Of a DNA stretch of 64,000 nt, positions 1 through 9,230 are shown piece after piece. The stretch lies in the NCBI RefSeq assembly GCF_003702705.1, contig NZ_QZMN01000012.1, forward strand, positions 81,684-145,683, in the 5' to 3' direction. Numbering within the stretch: the first letter of the stretch is position 1; each line of letters begins with the position of its first letter. The translations under genes and the position numbers were made by a program. Under the pieces are notes generated by a model. The model saw only the letters and a list, made by a program, of their open reading frames with translations. It did no database searches and had not been told where the DNA came from. The DNA is from Ornithinimicrobium cerasi. Lineage in GTDB: Bacteria; Actinomycetota; Actinomycetes; Actinomycetales; Dermatophilaceae.

Positions 1-2
1 TC

Positions 3-704
3 GAGAACTTCCTCTGGATGACGTTCGGGCAGCCCACCGAGAAGTACGACCTGGACCCCGACCTGGCCAAGGCGTTGGACCTGCTGTTCATCCTGCACGC
101 GGACCACGAGCAGAACTGCTCCACCTCCACCGTGCGCCTGGTGGGCTCCTCCGAGGCCAACCTCTTCTCCTCCATCTCCGCGGGCATCCACGCCCTCTCC
201 GGGCCCCTGCACGGCGGTGCCAACTCGGCCGTGCTGGAGATGCTGGGCAAGATCCAGAGCAGCGGCGGGGACGTCGCCGAGTTCGTGCGGCAGGTCAAGA
301 ACAAGGAGGACGGGGTCAAGCTCATGGGCTTCGGCCACCGGGTCTACAAGAACTACGACCCGCGCGCCGCCATCGTGAAGAAGACGGCGCACGAGCTGCT
401 GGCCAAGGCCGGCCAGAACCCGCTGCTCGACCTCGCCATGGAGCTCGAGCAGACCGCGCTCGAGGACGACTACTTCGTGGAGCGCAAGCTCTACCCGAAC
501 GTCGACTTCTACACGGGCCTCATCTACGAGTCGATGGGCTTCCCCAGCAACATGTTCACCGTGCTCTTCGCCATCGGCCGCCTGCCCGGCTGGATCGCGC
601 AGTACCGCGAGATGATCACCGACCCCGCGACCAAGATCGGGCGCCCGCGCCAGGTCTACGTCGGAGAGTCCGAGCGTCGGTACGTCAGCGCCGAGCAGCG
701 CTGA
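3..704 (+). CDS. gltA: Citrate synthase, C-terminal part (cut by window start)
   Basis: Condenses oxaloacetate and acetyl-CoA to citrate in the cytoplasm, the first step of the TCA cycle. The reading frame is open from base 3, so the N-terminal half lies outside the window; about 233 residues remain. All three catalytic regions of the family are present: the first histidine in [11 protein letters not shown], the second in [14 protein letters not shown], and the aspartate in [15 protein letters not shown]. It ends with TGA and is followed by a GC-rich hairpin shared with the convergent downstream gene. The identification is secure; the length and start cannot be judged. Confidence 0.96.
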   Translation, partial: ENFLWMTFGQPTEKYDLDPDLAKALDLLFILHADHEQNCSTSTVRLVGSSEANLFSSISAGIHALSGPLHGGANSAVLEMLGKIQSSGGDVAEFVRQVKNKEDGVKLMGFGHRVYKNYDPRAAIVKKTAHELLAKAGQNPLLDLAMELEQTALEDDYFVERKLYPNVDFYTGLIYESMGFPSNMFTVLFAIGRLPGWIAQYREMITDPATKIGRPRQVYVGESERRYVSAEQR

Positions 705-719
705 ACCGACGCCGACCCG

Positions 720-752
720 ACAGCCCCCCTCCGCCGCGGCGGGCGGGGGCGT
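720..752. terminator. GC-rich hairpin between convergent genes
   Basis: A C-rich arm (about 723-737) pairs with a G-rich arm (about 738-751), giving a stem of roughly 13 bp with one irregular position. It sits between the stop codons of citrate synthase and of the minus-strand gene at 768, so it could end transcription from both sides. There is no clear T tract. Confidence 0.5.
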
Positions 753-767
753 CGGCGTCGCGGACGG

Positions 768-1616
768 TCAGCCCGCCACCTCGACGAGGACCGTGGTGGA
801 CGGCAGGGCGGACCCGGCGTCGGCCCACGAGAGCGGGTCGTCCGCCCCGCGGTCCCAGCTGCGGGAGCCGACCGTCACCGTGACCACCTCCTCGGCCTCG
901 GCATGGCTCACCGCCCAGGTGCCGGCGCTCCATGCCAGGGCCTCGTCCTCCAGCTCGAGGGTGAGGCTCCCCGCCCCGGCGTCGACGCTGCCGGTGACCC
1001 CCAGCTGCTCGGCCAGCTTGTCCGCCAGCGCCTGCGCGGACCCCGGTGCGGCGGGCTCGTCGAGGCGGCACCCCATCCGGGTGGACGCCCCCTCCTGGCC
1101 GGTGAGGACCGAGGCGAGCACCCGCCCCTCCTGCTCGTGATCGGCGTACGCCTCCGGGAACGCGCTGCGCTGCACCTCCTGAGCCACCTCGGTGACCACC
1201 CCGTCCTGCCACCCCGGGACCTGTTCCAGGGCGGCGTAGAACGCGTTGCTGGCGTAGACCGGGTCGGTGACCTGCTCGACGGTTCCCCACCCCTGGCTGG
1301 GTCGCTGCTGGAACAGCCCCTGGCTGTCGGCGTCCCCGTAGCGCAGGTTGCGCAGCTTGCTCTCCTGGATGGCCGTGGCCAGGGCGATGGTGGCGGCGCG
1401 CGGCGGCAGCCCACGCTGCAGCCCGACGGCGGCGATCGTCGCGGCGTTGGCGGACTGCTCCGGGGTGAAGGTCTCCTCCCGGTCGGCCGCGACGAAGACG
1501 CACTCCACCGGGGCCAGCTGCTCGGCCACCCACCGCGCGCCCACGACCGCGCTCACCGCGGTGGCGCCCACCAGGAGCACGGCGGCGGTCCGTCGTCCGG
1601 AGGGGGTCAGGGGCAC
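768..1616 (-). CDS. Membrane-anchored lysozyme-like protein of unknown function
   Basis: 282 residues. An N-terminal basic stretch is followed by one hydrophobic segment (about residues 10-33), indicating a signal anchor. After it comes a region resembling the lysozyme/lytic transglycosylase fold: GLPPRAATIALATAIQESK, with a glutamate in the usual catalytic place, followed by YGDADSQGLFQQRPSQGWG and a run of aromatic residues. Similar actinobacterial proteins are often labelled only as hypothetical or, misleadingly, as heavy-metal transporters. Muralytic activity outside the membrane is inference. The GTG start is supported by TAGGAT six nucleotides upstream, a leaderless arrangement. Confidence 0.7.
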   Translation of the reverse strand: MPLTPSGRRTAAVLLVGATAVSAVVGARWVAEQLAPVECVFVAADREETFTPEQSANAATIAAVGLQRGLPPRAATIALATAIQESKLRNLRYGDADSQGLFQQRPSQGWGTVEQVTDPVYASNAFYAALEQVPGWQDGVVTEVAQEVQRSAFPEAYADHEQEGRVLASVLTGQEGASTRMGCRLDEPAAPGSAQALADKLAEQLGVTGSVDAGAGSLTLELEDEALAWSAGTWAVSHAEAEEVVTVTVGSRSWDRGADDPLSWADAGSALPSTTVLVEVAG

Positions 1617-1622
1617 CCGACG

Positions 1623-1628
1623 ATCCTA
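1623..1628 (-). promoter_or_regulatory. Leaderless -10 box TAGGAT for gene starting at 1616
   Basis: TAGGAT on the minus strand ends 6 nt before the GTG at 1616, placing the transcription start at or next to the start codon. It is divergent from the promoter at 1658; the two start codons are 53 bp apart. Confidence 0.6.
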
Positions 1629-1657
1629 GGCGGTCGCCGCGCCGTCCCCTCACCCCG

Positions 1658-1663
1658 TAGATT
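1658..1663 (+). promoter_or_regulatory. Leaderless -10 box TAGATT for LOG-family gene
   Basis: TAGATT ends 6 nt before the GTG at 1670 and no Shine-Dalgarno-like sequence fits in between, which suggests a leaderless mRNA. Confidence 0.6.
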
Positions 1664-1669
1664 CGCCAC

Positions 1670-2431
1670 GTGGCCACACGACCAGAGCACCACAAGGGAC
1701 CGGTGACCCTGAGGGGGTCGCGGGTTCCGCGGAGCACCACCGACCAGCGCCTCCTCGAGGGGCGCGAGCCCGCGGGCTGGGTGCACTCCGACCCGTGGCG
1801 GGTGATGCGCATCCAGGCCGAGTTCGTCGAGGGCTTCGGGGGCCTGGCCGAGCTGGGGCCGGCGATCTCGGTCTTCGGGTCCGCCCGCACCCGTCCCGGC
1901 CACCCGACCTACGCGCTGGCCGAGGAGGTGGGTGCCGCCCTCGTCGGGGCCGGGTTCGCCGTGATCACCGGCGGTGGACCGGGCGCGATGGAAGGGGCGA
2001 ACAAGGGGGCGACCGAGGCAGGGGGGACGTCGGTCGGGCTGGGTATCGAGCTGCCGATGGAGAGCGGTCTCAACGCCTACGCCAACCTCGGCATCAACTT
2101 CCGCTACTTCTTCGTCCGCAAGACGATGTTCGTCAAGTATGCGGAGGGTTTCGTCGTCCTCCCCGGTGGCGTCGGCACGCTGGACGAGCTGTTCGAGGCG
2201 CTCACCCTCATCCAGACCGGCAAGATCACCAACTTCCCGATCATCCTCATGGGGGCCACGTTCTGGGGGCCCCTCCTGCACTGGTTGCGGCACACGCTCA
2301 TGGCCGAGGGGATGCTCTCGCCGGGGGACCTGGACCTGCTCCGGGTGACCGACGACGTGGCCGAGGCGGTCGCCTGGATCGTGGCCGCGCAGGAGGAACG
2401 CCGCGGGTCGGGGTTCTCAGCGACGTCCTGA
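1670..2431 (+). CDS. LOG-family Rossmann protein (TIGR00730), nucleoside 5'-monophosphate phosphoribohydrolase-like
   Basis: 253 residues. It belongs to the LOG/YvdD family, whose members release the base from cytokinin riboside monophosphates or from AMP; older annotation as lysine decarboxylase is wrong. Family signatures seen are GGGPGAMEGANKGA in the first half and LPGGVGTLDELFE in the second, on a Rossmann-type fold. The N-terminal ~40 residues are basic and probably not part of the fold. The GTG start is set by the leaderless promoter. The next gene begins 17 bp after the stop. The natural substrate here is not known. Confidence 0.88.
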   Translation: MATRPEHHKGPVTLRGSRVPRSTTDQRLLEGREPAGWVHSDPWRVMRIQAEFVEGFGGLAELGPAISVFGSARTRPGHPTYALAEEVGAALVGAGFAVITGGGPGAMEGANKGATEAGGTSVGLGIELPMESGLNAYANLGINFRYFFVRKTMFVKYAEGFVVLPGGVGTLDELFEALTLIQTGKITNFPIILMGATFWGPLLHWLRHTLMAEGMLSPGDLDLLRVTDDVAEAVAWIVAAQEERRGSGFSATS

Positions 2432-2448
2432 CGTGTAAGGATCGTGCC

Positions 2449-2787
2449 GTGATCATCGTCGGGCTCGTCGCCGCCGTGCTGGTCCTGGGCGCGCTCGCCG
2501 CCTGGGCCGTCAGCCGTGCCGACGTGCCCGGGGTGCCCGCACCGGTGTCCACGCAGAGCGCCCGTGCCCTGCCGCAGGGGCCTGTGGGTCCGGAGGCCGT
2601 GCAGGAGCTGCGTTTCGACCAGGCCGCCCGTGGCTACCGCATGGGGCAGGTCGACGCGGCGCTGACCCGGCTGGCCGACGAGCTGGCCGACCGGGACGCC
2701 GAGATCACCCGCCTGCGGGGGGAACATCCTGCCGGACGGCCCAGCGACGACACCGCTGCGACGCAGCCTGGAGGACTCAGCCGATGA
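2449..2787 (+). CDS. Small membrane protein with DivIVA-like segment
   Basis: 112 residues. The start is one hydrophobic helix (IIVGLVAAVLVLGALAAW, residues 2-19). After a short proline-containing linker comes a DivIVA-like motif, RFDQAARGYRMGQVDAAL, and a charged coiled-coil-prone stretch. This domain in actinobacteria marks small membrane-bound proteins of cell-envelope or polar growth machinery, but this member's role is unknown. The GTG at 2449 has AAGGAT six nucleotides before it. Its TGA overlaps the ATG of tag by 4 bp, so the two are translationally coupled. Mycobacteria have the same pair. Confidence 0.8.
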   Translation: MIIVGLVAAVLVLGALAAWAVSRADVPGVPAPVSTQSARALPQGPVGPEAVQELRFDQAARGYRMGQVDAALTRLADELADRDAEITRLRGEHPAGRPSDDTAATQPGGLSR

Positions 2788-3425
2788 CCATCACCGCACC
2801 GCACCCCGATCTCCTGGTCGGCCCCGACGGCGTCATCCGCTGCGGCTGGCCCGGGCTCTCGCACGCCGACTACCGCGACTACCACGACCGGGAGTGGGGC
2901 AAGCCGGTCCACGGCGAGACGGCCCTGCTGGAACGGCTGTGCCTGGAGGGCTTCCAGAGCGGCCTGTCCTGGCTCACGATCCTGCGCAAGCGCCCCGCGT
3001 TCCGCACCGCGTTCGCCGGCTTCGACGCCGACACGGTGGCGGCGTTCACCGACGACGACGTGGACCGCCTGATGGGGGAGGAGGCCATCGTGCGCAACCG
3101 TCGCAAGATCGAGGCCACCGTCACCAACGCCCGCGCCACGGTCGCCCTGCGCGAGACCGGGGGGCTGGAGGAGCTGCTCTGGACGCATGCTCCCGAGCCC
3201 ACCCCGCGGCCGCGCGGCTTCGCCGACGTGCCGCCCCAGACGGCCGAGTCCGAGCTGCTGGCCAAGCGGCTGCGCAAGGCCGGCTTCGTCCAGCTCGGCC
3301 CGACCACGGTCTACGCCGCGATGCAGGCCTGCGGCCTCGTCGACGACCACCTCGTCGGCTGCTTCCGCGCGGGGGCCTCCCGCTCCGGGTCACGCGTCAC
3401 GGGCGGGTTGCGCGCGACCTCATGA
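2784..3425 (+). CDS. tag: DNA-3-methyladenine glycosylase I
   Basis: 213 residues. It excises 3-methyladenine from alkylated DNA to begin base excision repair. Typical family features are RCGWPG near the N-terminus with a zinc-binding Cys, YRDYHDREWG with the zinc-binding His, GFQSGLSW in the helix-hairpin-helix region, and the C-terminal YAAMQACGLVDDHLVGCF carrying the remaining His and Cys ligands. The start ATG overlaps the preceding stop and the TGA overlaps the next ATG, so the three genes from 2449 form a tight operon. Confidence 0.95.
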   Translation: MTITAPHPDLLVGPDGVIRCGWPGLSHADYRDYHDREWGKPVHGETALLERLCLEGFQSGLSWLTILRKRPAFRTAFAGFDADTVAAFTDDDVDRLMGEEAIVRNRRKIEATVTNARATVALRETGGLEELLWTHAPEPTPRPRGFADVPPQTAESELLAKRLRKAGFVQLGPTTVYAAMQACGLVDDHLVGCFRAGASRSGSRVTGGLRATS

Positions 3426-4645
3426 CCCTCGCCGCAGCTCCCCTGCGGCGACTGCTGGACCGGCGCTTCGTGCTGGCGGTGGTCGGCGTGTGGACGCTCT
3501 GCCGGGTGGTCACGACGGTCATCCTGTGGCAGGTCGCCCACCACTGGCAGGACCCCTCGATCTACGACCAGCCGGGGGTGCCGCGCTACTTCCAGTTCGC
3601 GACCCTCTGGGACGGCGCCTGGTACGAGCGGATCGCGACCGAGGGCTACCCCGAGCAGCTGCCCCGGGGCGAGGACGGGCAGGTCCGCCAGAACGCCTGG
3701 GCGTTCTACCCCCTCTTCCCCGCCCTCGCCCGCGCGCTGGGCGCGGTGACCGGCTGGCCGTTCGCGGTCACCGGCACCGTGGTCGCCACGGTCCTCGGGT
3801 ATGCCGCCGCGCTGGTCGTGGCGGGGCTGCTCCGGGAGAAGGTGGGGCGAGGGCCGGCGCTGGGGGGCGTGGCGCTGCTGGGGAGCTACCCGAGCGCACC
3901 GACCTTCCAGGTCGCCTACACCGAGTCGCTGGCCCTGCTCCTGCTGGCGGCCGTGCTCTGGATGCTGGTGCGCAGGGCGTGGTGGGCCGCCGCGTTCGTG
4001 GCGCTGCTCACCGGTCTGGCCCGACCCGTGGCCCTGCCCCTGGGTCTGGTCGCCCTGGTCGCCGTGGTGCTGCGCTGGCGCCGGCGGGGGAGCGAGCCGC
4101 TCGGTGCCGGTGAGCTCGCGGGGATGGTTGCCGCCCTGATCGGCTGCGGGCTCGCCGGGCTGATCTGGCCGGCGCTCGCCTGGAACGGCACGGGGGTCCC
4201 GGACGCCTACACGGTGACGATGTCCGCCTGGCGGGGCGGCGAGGGGGTGGTCGCGTTCCAGCCGACGCTGGAGCGGGTGCAGTGGCTCTGGGGCGACCTG
4301 GCGGGGCTGCTCGTGCTCGCCCTGGGGCTGGGGCTGCTGGTCCTGGCGGTCCTGGGGCCGTGGGCGCAGGGGCTGGGCCCGGAGCTGCGCACCTGGTGCC
4401 TGGGCTACACGCTCTACCTCTTCGCCGCCCTGGACCCCTGGACGAGCATCTACCGCTACCTCATGCTGCTCTTCCCGCTCTTCGTCCTCCTGGTCGGCGG
4501 CGGGTGGCCGGCCTCCCGGCGGTGGCAGCCGACCTGGGTGCTCGTGCTGCGGACGGTGCTGATCGCCGCCGTCCTGGTGGGGTGGCAGGTCTGGTGGACC
4601 TGGGAGCTGTTCCGGTTCGTGCCTCCCCGCGACGACCCGCCGTGA
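3422..4645 (+). CDS. Multi-pass mannosyltransferase-like membrane protein (PIG-V type)
   Basis: 407 residues, with about eight to ten hydrophobic segments spread over the whole length. The first extracytoplasmic loop carries LWDGAWYERIATEGYP with acidic residues, as in polyprenyl-phosphate-sugar-dependent GT-C transferases of the PIG-V/mannosyltransferase group. AFYPLFPALARAL follows, also characteristic. The likely role is transfer of a sugar from a lipid carrier to an envelope acceptor outside the membrane. Donor and acceptor cannot be read from the sequence. The ATG overlaps the tag stop (ATGA), so it is the last gene of that operon. Confidence 0.8.
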   Translation: MTLAAAPLRRLLDRRFVLAVVGVWTLCRVVTTVILWQVAHHWQDPSIYDQPGVPRYFQFATLWDGAWYERIATEGYPEQLPRGEDGQVRQNAWAFYPLFPALARALGAVTGWPFAVTGTVVATVLGYAAALVVAGLLREKVGRGPALGGVALLGSYPSAPTFQVAYTESLALLLLAAVLWMLVRRAWWAAAFVALLTGLARPVALPLGLVALVAVVLRWRRRGSEPLGAGELAGMVAALIGCGLAGLIWPALAWNGTGVPDAYTVTMSAWRGGEGVVAFQPTLERVQWLWGDLAGLLVLALGLGLLVLAVLGPWAQGLGPELRTWCLGYTLYLFAALDPWTSIYRYLMLLFPLFVLLVGGGWPASRRWQPTWVLVLRTVLIAAVLVGWQVWWTWELFRFVPPRDDPP

Positions 4646-4673
4646 CCGGCGCGCCGGCGGTCAGGCCAAGGTC

Positions 4674-5480
4674 TCACCGTCCGGAGAAGGTCGGCCGTTC
4701 CTTGGCGAGGAAGGCGTCGACCGCGGACCGGTGGTCCTCGCTCGTGCCGGTCCGGGTCATCATCTGGTCCTCGAAGTCGAGGGAGTCGGTCAGGCCGTGC
4801 GAGGAGGAGAAGGCCACGGCCCGGCGGACGGCGCCGTAGGCACAGGTCGGGCCCGCGGCCAGCGCAGCCGCCACCTCACCCACCCGCGCGGCCAGCTCCT
4901 CGTCCGGCACGACCTCGGTGGCCAGACCGAGGTCGAGCGCCTCGCGGGCGTCGACGGTCCGGGGGAAGAAGAGGAGCTCCTTGGCCCGGCCCGGCCCGAC
5001 CAGCCGGGGGAGCGCCCACGAGGTGCCCGAGTCGCAGGACAACCCGATCCCGGTGAAGGCGAGGTTGAAGCCCGCCGACGCCGCCACATAGCGCAGGTCC
5101 GCGGCGAAGGCGAACGCCGCACCCGCGCCGGCGGCGACGCCGTTGACCGCGGCGACGACGGGCTTGTCCATCGTGGCCAGCAGCTCCACGACGGGGTTGT
5201 AGTGGAGGGACACCGTGGTCCACAGCTGTTCCGGGTCCTCGGCGAGCAGCCGGACGTGCTCCTTGAGGTCCTGGCCGACGCAGAAGGCCCGACCGGTCCC
5301 CGTCAGCACGACGCAGCGCACGGCGTCGTCGGCCGCGACGGCCCGCAGCGCGGCGAGCAGCGCCTCCTTGGTCTGCACGTCCAGGGAGTTCATCGCGGCC
5401 GGGCGGTTCAGCGTCACCGTCGCGACGCCCTGCTCTTTGGTCACCACGACGGGGAGGTTCTGCTCGGGCTGCACGGTCAT
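4674..5480 (-). CDS. Enoyl-CoA hydratase/isomerase family protein (PaaG-like)
   Basis: 268 residues, crotonase fold. CoA-binding and oxyanion elements are visible as GRAFCVGQDLKEH and AAVNGVAAGAGAAFAFAADLRY. In the catalytic loop the sequence GLSCDSGTSWALPRLVG has Asp where hydratases have Glu. This matches PaaG-type isomerases of phenylacetate degradation and related enzymes. The next gene upstream is a PaaX-like regulator, but no other paa genes are nearby, so the substrate is uncertain. ATG at 5480 is preferred over an upstream TTG because TAGATT lies 7 nt before it. Confidence 0.88.
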   Translation of the reverse strand: MTVQPEQNLPVVVTKEQGVATVTLNRPAAMNSLDVQTKEALLAALRAVAADDAVRCVVLTGTGRAFCVGQDLKEHVRLLAEDPEQLWTTVSLHYNPVVELLATMDKPVVAAVNGVAAGAGAAFAFAADLRYVAASAGFNLAFTGIGLSCDSGTSWALPRLVGPGRAKELLFFPRTVDAREALDLGLATEVVPDEELAARVGEVAAALAAGPTCAYGAVRRAVAFSSSHGLTDSLDFEDQMMTRTGTSEDHRSAVDAFLAKERPTFSGR

Positions 5481-5487
5481 GGCGCCC

Positions 5488-5493
5488 AATCTA
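5488..5493 (-). promoter_or_regulatory. Leaderless -10 box TAGATT overlapping the paaX-like stop codon
   Basis: The first three bases (TAG) of this minus-strand -10 box are also the stop codon of the upstream PaaX-like gene. The box ends 7 nt before ATG 5480, so the hydratase can be transcribed on its own as a leaderless message. Confidence 0.55.
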
Positions 5494-6291
5494 CGCGGCG
5501 GTCCGGCTGTCGGTCAGCGTCCGCTCGACGTAGCGGTCGGCCGCCGGGCGCAGCGTCGAGGCCACCTGGAGGAAGCGCGTCCGGGCCTCCAGACCGACCC
5601 AGCCGGCGGGCAGCACCTGGGCCGGCAGGCCCGGGTCGCTGAAGAGGAACTTGCGCCACTCGTGGACCAGTCGGGCCCGCCGGGGGTACGCCTCCTCAGG
5701 GACCAGGTCCGCGAGGGTGTCCGGGGCGGGAAGCTGCGCGAGGAACCTCCGGTATGCCGTGTCGAGGGCGTGCAGGTCCCACACGCGGGCGGCGAGCTCG
5801 GGGGAGGAGCCCGGCACCTCGCCGTCGAGCGGGCCGGTGACCGCCGACCACCGCACGTCGGCCCGGTGCAGCACGGTCGCCAGCTCCGGGTTCGGCCACG
5901 GGCTGAGCCACGCGCCGGGCCCCAGCCGGCCGTAGCCGAGGTAGCCCAGGGAGGCGGAGACCTGGTCGCGCCGTCGTCGGTCCCCGCCGTGGTCCACGAC
6001 CACGAGGTGCCACGTCCCGGCCCACGGGCGGGGGCCGGGGGCGTAGATCCGGGCGTGCGCGCTCACGAGCCGCTCCCGAGCGAGGGAGGTGGCCGCATAC
6101 CCCCGGGTCCCCTCGCGTGACTCCGCGACGAGCCACCCCTCGCGGACCAGCCGGGAGATCGCGGTGCGGGTGGCCGGCGCCTGCACGCCGCAGGCCTGCG
6201 CGAGCGCCACCACGCCGGCGACCGGGCCCCACCAGCCGTGCTCGCGCAGGTGGTCGCCGTAGACGTCGACGACGGCGGATCGGGCGTGCAC
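5491..6291 (-). CDS. PaaX-family transcriptional regulator
   Basis: 266 residues. The N-terminal winged helix is seen in YGDHLREHGWWGPVAGVVALAQACGVQAPATRTAISRLVREGWL (positions about 10-53). It is followed by the PaaX central domain with WAGTWHLVVVDHG and YLGYGRLGPGAWLSPWP, and the C-terminal domain with EWRKFLFSDPGLPAQVLPAGWVG. PaaX-type repressors typically respond to aryl-CoA thioesters. Its only catabolic neighbour is the crotonase downstream, which it may control. GTG 6291 is chosen because GATACT lies 6 nt upstream. Confidence 0.88.
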   Translation of the reverse strand: MHARSAVVDVYGDHLREHGWWGPVAGVVALAQACGVQAPATRTAISRLVREGWLVAESREGTRGYAATSLARERLVSAHARIYAPGPRPWAGTWHLVVVDHGGDRRRRDQVSASLGYLGYGRLGPGAWLSPWPNPELATVLHRADVRWSAVTGPLDGEVPGSSPELAARVWDLHALDTAYRRFLAQLPAPDTLADLVPEEAYPRRARLVHEWRKFLFSDPGLPAQVLPAGWVGLEARTRFLQVASTLRPAADRYVERTLTDSRTAA

Positions 6292-6297
6292 GAGCCG

Positions 6298-6303
6298 AGT
6301 ATC
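6298..6303 (-). promoter_or_regulatory. Leaderless -10 box GATACT for the paaX-like gene
   Basis: GATACT on the minus strand is separated by 6 nt (CGGCTC) from GTG 6291. No ribosome-binding site is present. Confidence 0.5.
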
Positions 6304-6430
6304 CCAGCCCCGCAGGGGGTTGTGCCGATTAGGCGGGCCCGCGCGGGGGATGGGATACTGGAGGGAGCACCGCTCCGGGCGCGCTCGCGCACGGAGCCGG
6401 TCACCAGCGGCGGACACGGAAGGGCAACCC

Positions 6431-6598
6431 ATGGCAGCAATGAAGCCTCGCACCGGAGACGGGCCTCTCGAGGTCACCAAGGAAGGGCGCGGAATCGTCC
6501 TGCGCATGCCGCTCGAGGGTGGTGGACGTCTGGTGGTCGAGATGAACGCCGACGAGGCGACCGCCCTGGGCCAAGCCATCAAGGACTGCGTGGGCTGA
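6431..6598 (+). CDS. DUF3117 small conserved protein
   Basis: 55 residues. It matches the actinobacterial DUF3117 family end to end: MAAMKPRTGDGPLEVTKEG at the start and an ADEATALGQAIKDCVG end. Function unknown. A purine-rich GGAAGGG lies about 7 nt before the ATG, and GATACT at 6354-6359 may be the -10 box. A strong hairpin follows within 25 bp of the stop. The same gene sits near tag in mycobacteria. Confidence 0.93.
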   Translation: MAAMKPRTGDGPLEVTKEGRGIVLRMPLEGGGRLVVEMNADEATALGQAIKDCVG

Positions 6599-6619
6599 GG
6601 TCCTCCTCCCGACGTGAGA

Positions 6620-6650
6620 AAGCCCCCCGCGACCTGGTCGCCGGGGGCTT
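6620..6650. terminator. Bidirectional intrinsic terminator
   Basis: AAGCCCCC (6620-6627) pairs with GGGGGCTT (6643-6650), and GCGAC pairs with GTCGC inside, giving an almost continuous 13-bp stem with a 3-base loop. It lies between the stop of DUF3117 and the stop of the minus-strand methyltransferase. Confidence 0.8.
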
Positions 6651-6659
6651 CGTCGTCGG

Positions 6660-7292
6660 TCAGCGGCGGACCGCCACGAGCAGCCCGTCACCGACGGGCA
6701 GCAGCGCCGGCAGCAGCCGGTCGTCGTCGCGCAGGCTCTTGCCGAGGTCCCTCAGGAGCGTGGTGACCGCGTCCCGGGCGGCCGGGTCGGCCACCCGGTC
6801 CTGCCCCAGCATGTCGTCGAGGACCAGGACGCCACCGGGACGCAGCAGGCGGACGGCCTCCTCGACGTAGGTGGGGTAGCTCTCGGCGTCGGCGTCGACG
6901 AGGACCAGGTCGTAGGCGCCGTCGGTGAGCCGACCCAGCACCTGGGCGGCGTCCCCGGTGATCACCCGCGTCCGCTGGGAGGGGATGCCCGCCTCGGCGA
7001 ACGACTCCCGGGCGGCGCGCTGGTGCTCGGCCTCCCTGTCGATCGAGGTGAGTATGCCGTCGCGCGGCATGCCCTGGAGGAGCCACAGGCCCGAGGCGCC
7101 GGCGCCCGTGCCGATCTCGACCACGTGCCGGGCCGCCACCGTCGCGGCCAGCATCCGCAGGGCGGCGCCGGTGCCGGTGGAGACCGGTGTCGCACCGAGC
7201 TCCTCGCCGCGGCGCTGCGCGCTCTCGATGACGGGGTGGGGGGTGATGTAGTCCTCCGCGTAGGCGAGGGAGGACACCTTCGCGGCAGCCAT
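6660..7292 (-). CDS. Class I SAM-dependent O-methyltransferase
   Basis: 210 residues, resembling the small caffeoyl-CoA/catechol O-methyltransferase group. The SAM-binding glycine loop is [14 protein letters not shown] (about 62-75), and the conserved acidic motif is [18 protein letters not shown]. The [18 protein letters not shown] segment supplies metal-binding acidic residues. Substrate unknown. It is divergent from sigE with 60 bp between starts, as in mycobacteria. ATG 7292 is supported by TAGGGT 7 nt upstream. Confidence 0.9.
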   Translation of the reverse strand: MAAAKVSSLAYAEDYITPHPVIESAQRRGEELGATPVSTGTGAALRMLAATVAARHVVEIGTGAGASGLWLLQGMPRDGILTSIDREAEHQRAARESFAEAGIPSQRTRVITGDAAQVLGRLTDGAYDLVLVDADAESYPTYVEEAVRLLRPGGVLVLDDMLGQDRVADPAARDAVTTLLRDLGKSLRDDDRLLPALLPVGDGLLVAVRR

Positions 7293-7299
7293 GCTGACC

Positions 7300-7305
7300 A
7301 CCCTA
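7300..7305 (-). promoter_or_regulatory. Leaderless -10 box TAGGGT for the O-methyltransferase
   Basis: TAGGGT (minus strand) ends 7 nt before ATG 7292. It shares the 60-bp intergenic region with the sigE start. Confidence 0.6.
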
Positions 7306-7352
7306 GTCTGCCCGCCCAGCCTGCTCCCAGCCAGCGCTGGAACGCTGGGCGC

Positions 7353-7970
7353 ATGAGCTCGTCCGTGACGACCCGCTCCGTTCCCGAGACACCGGCAGGG
7401 TGGCAGCCGCCCAGCTGGGAGGAGATCGTGCGCGAGCACTCCGCCCGGGTCTACCGCCTGGCCTACCGGCTGACCGGTGACCCGCACGAGGCCGAGGACC
7501 TGACCCAGGACGTGTTCGTGCGGGTGTTCCGCTCCCTCGACTCCTACCGGCCGGGCACCTTCGAGGGCTGGCTGCACCGGATCACCACCAACCTCTTCCT
7601 CGACCGGGTGCGCCGCCGTCAGCGGATCCGCTTCGACGCCCTCACCGAGGAGCTGTCGGCGCGCCTGCCGCTGCGCGCCTCGGGCTCGGACCCGGAGCAG
7701 GTCTACGAGATGACCCATCTCGACGCCGACATCCTGGCGGCGCTCCGGGCGCTGCCGCCGCAGTTCCGCGCGGCCGTCGTGCTGGCGGACATCGAGGGCT
7801 ACTCCTACGAGGAGGTCGCGCAGACGCTCGGGGTGAAGATGGGGACCGTGCGCTCGCGGATCCACCGTGGCCGGGCGCTCCTGCGCCAGTCGCTGGCCCA
7901 CCGTCGCCCCGAGCCGCGGCCGGCGTCCGTCGCTCCGGGGCTGGCCCGCCCCGCGGCCGTGCTCGGGTGA
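7353..7970 (+). CDS. sigE: ECF RNA polymerase sigma factor, SigE type
   Basis: 205 residues. Region 2 runs from about residue 22 to 90 ([48 protein letters not shown]). Region 4 runs from about 128 to 178 ([39 protein letters not shown]). It directs polymerase to envelope-stress promoters. The assignment to the SigE group rests on sequence and on the order O-methyltransferase, sigE, htrA, tatB, mrp, which mirrors mycobacteria. The anti-sigma gene (rseA) that usually follows is absent: htrA begins 42 bp after the stop. A weak AACGCT box lies 6 nt before the ATG. Confidence 0.93.
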   Translation: MSSSVTTRSVPETPAGWQPPSWEEIVREHSARVYRLAYRLTGDPHEAEDLTQDVFVRVFRSLDSYRPGTFEGWLHRITTNLFLDRVRRRQRIRFDALTEELSARLPLRASGSDPEQVYEMTHLDADILAALRALPPQFRAAVVLADIEGYSYEEVAQTLGVKMGTVRSRIHRGRALLRQSLAHRRPEPRPASVAPGLARPAAVLG

Positions 7971-8012
7971 CCGGCCGCGCGGGCCGGGCGCCGGGTTGAG
8001 AGGATCGGGCCC

Positions 8013-9173
<1,161 letters not shown>

Positions 9174-9174
9174 G

Positions 9175-9180
9175 TAGGCT
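9175..9180 (+). promoter_or_regulatory. Possible -10 box TAGGCT for tatB
   Basis: TAGGCT begins two bases after the htrA stop codon. It could start a short tatB leader of about 45 nt that carries the GAGGAGG ribosome-binding site at 9217-9223. No convincing -35 box is seen. Confidence 0.4.
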
Positions 9181-9230
9181 GGCCTGGTCGGTGAACGGAG
9201 CCGGCGTCGGCCCGTCGAGGAGGCAGGACC

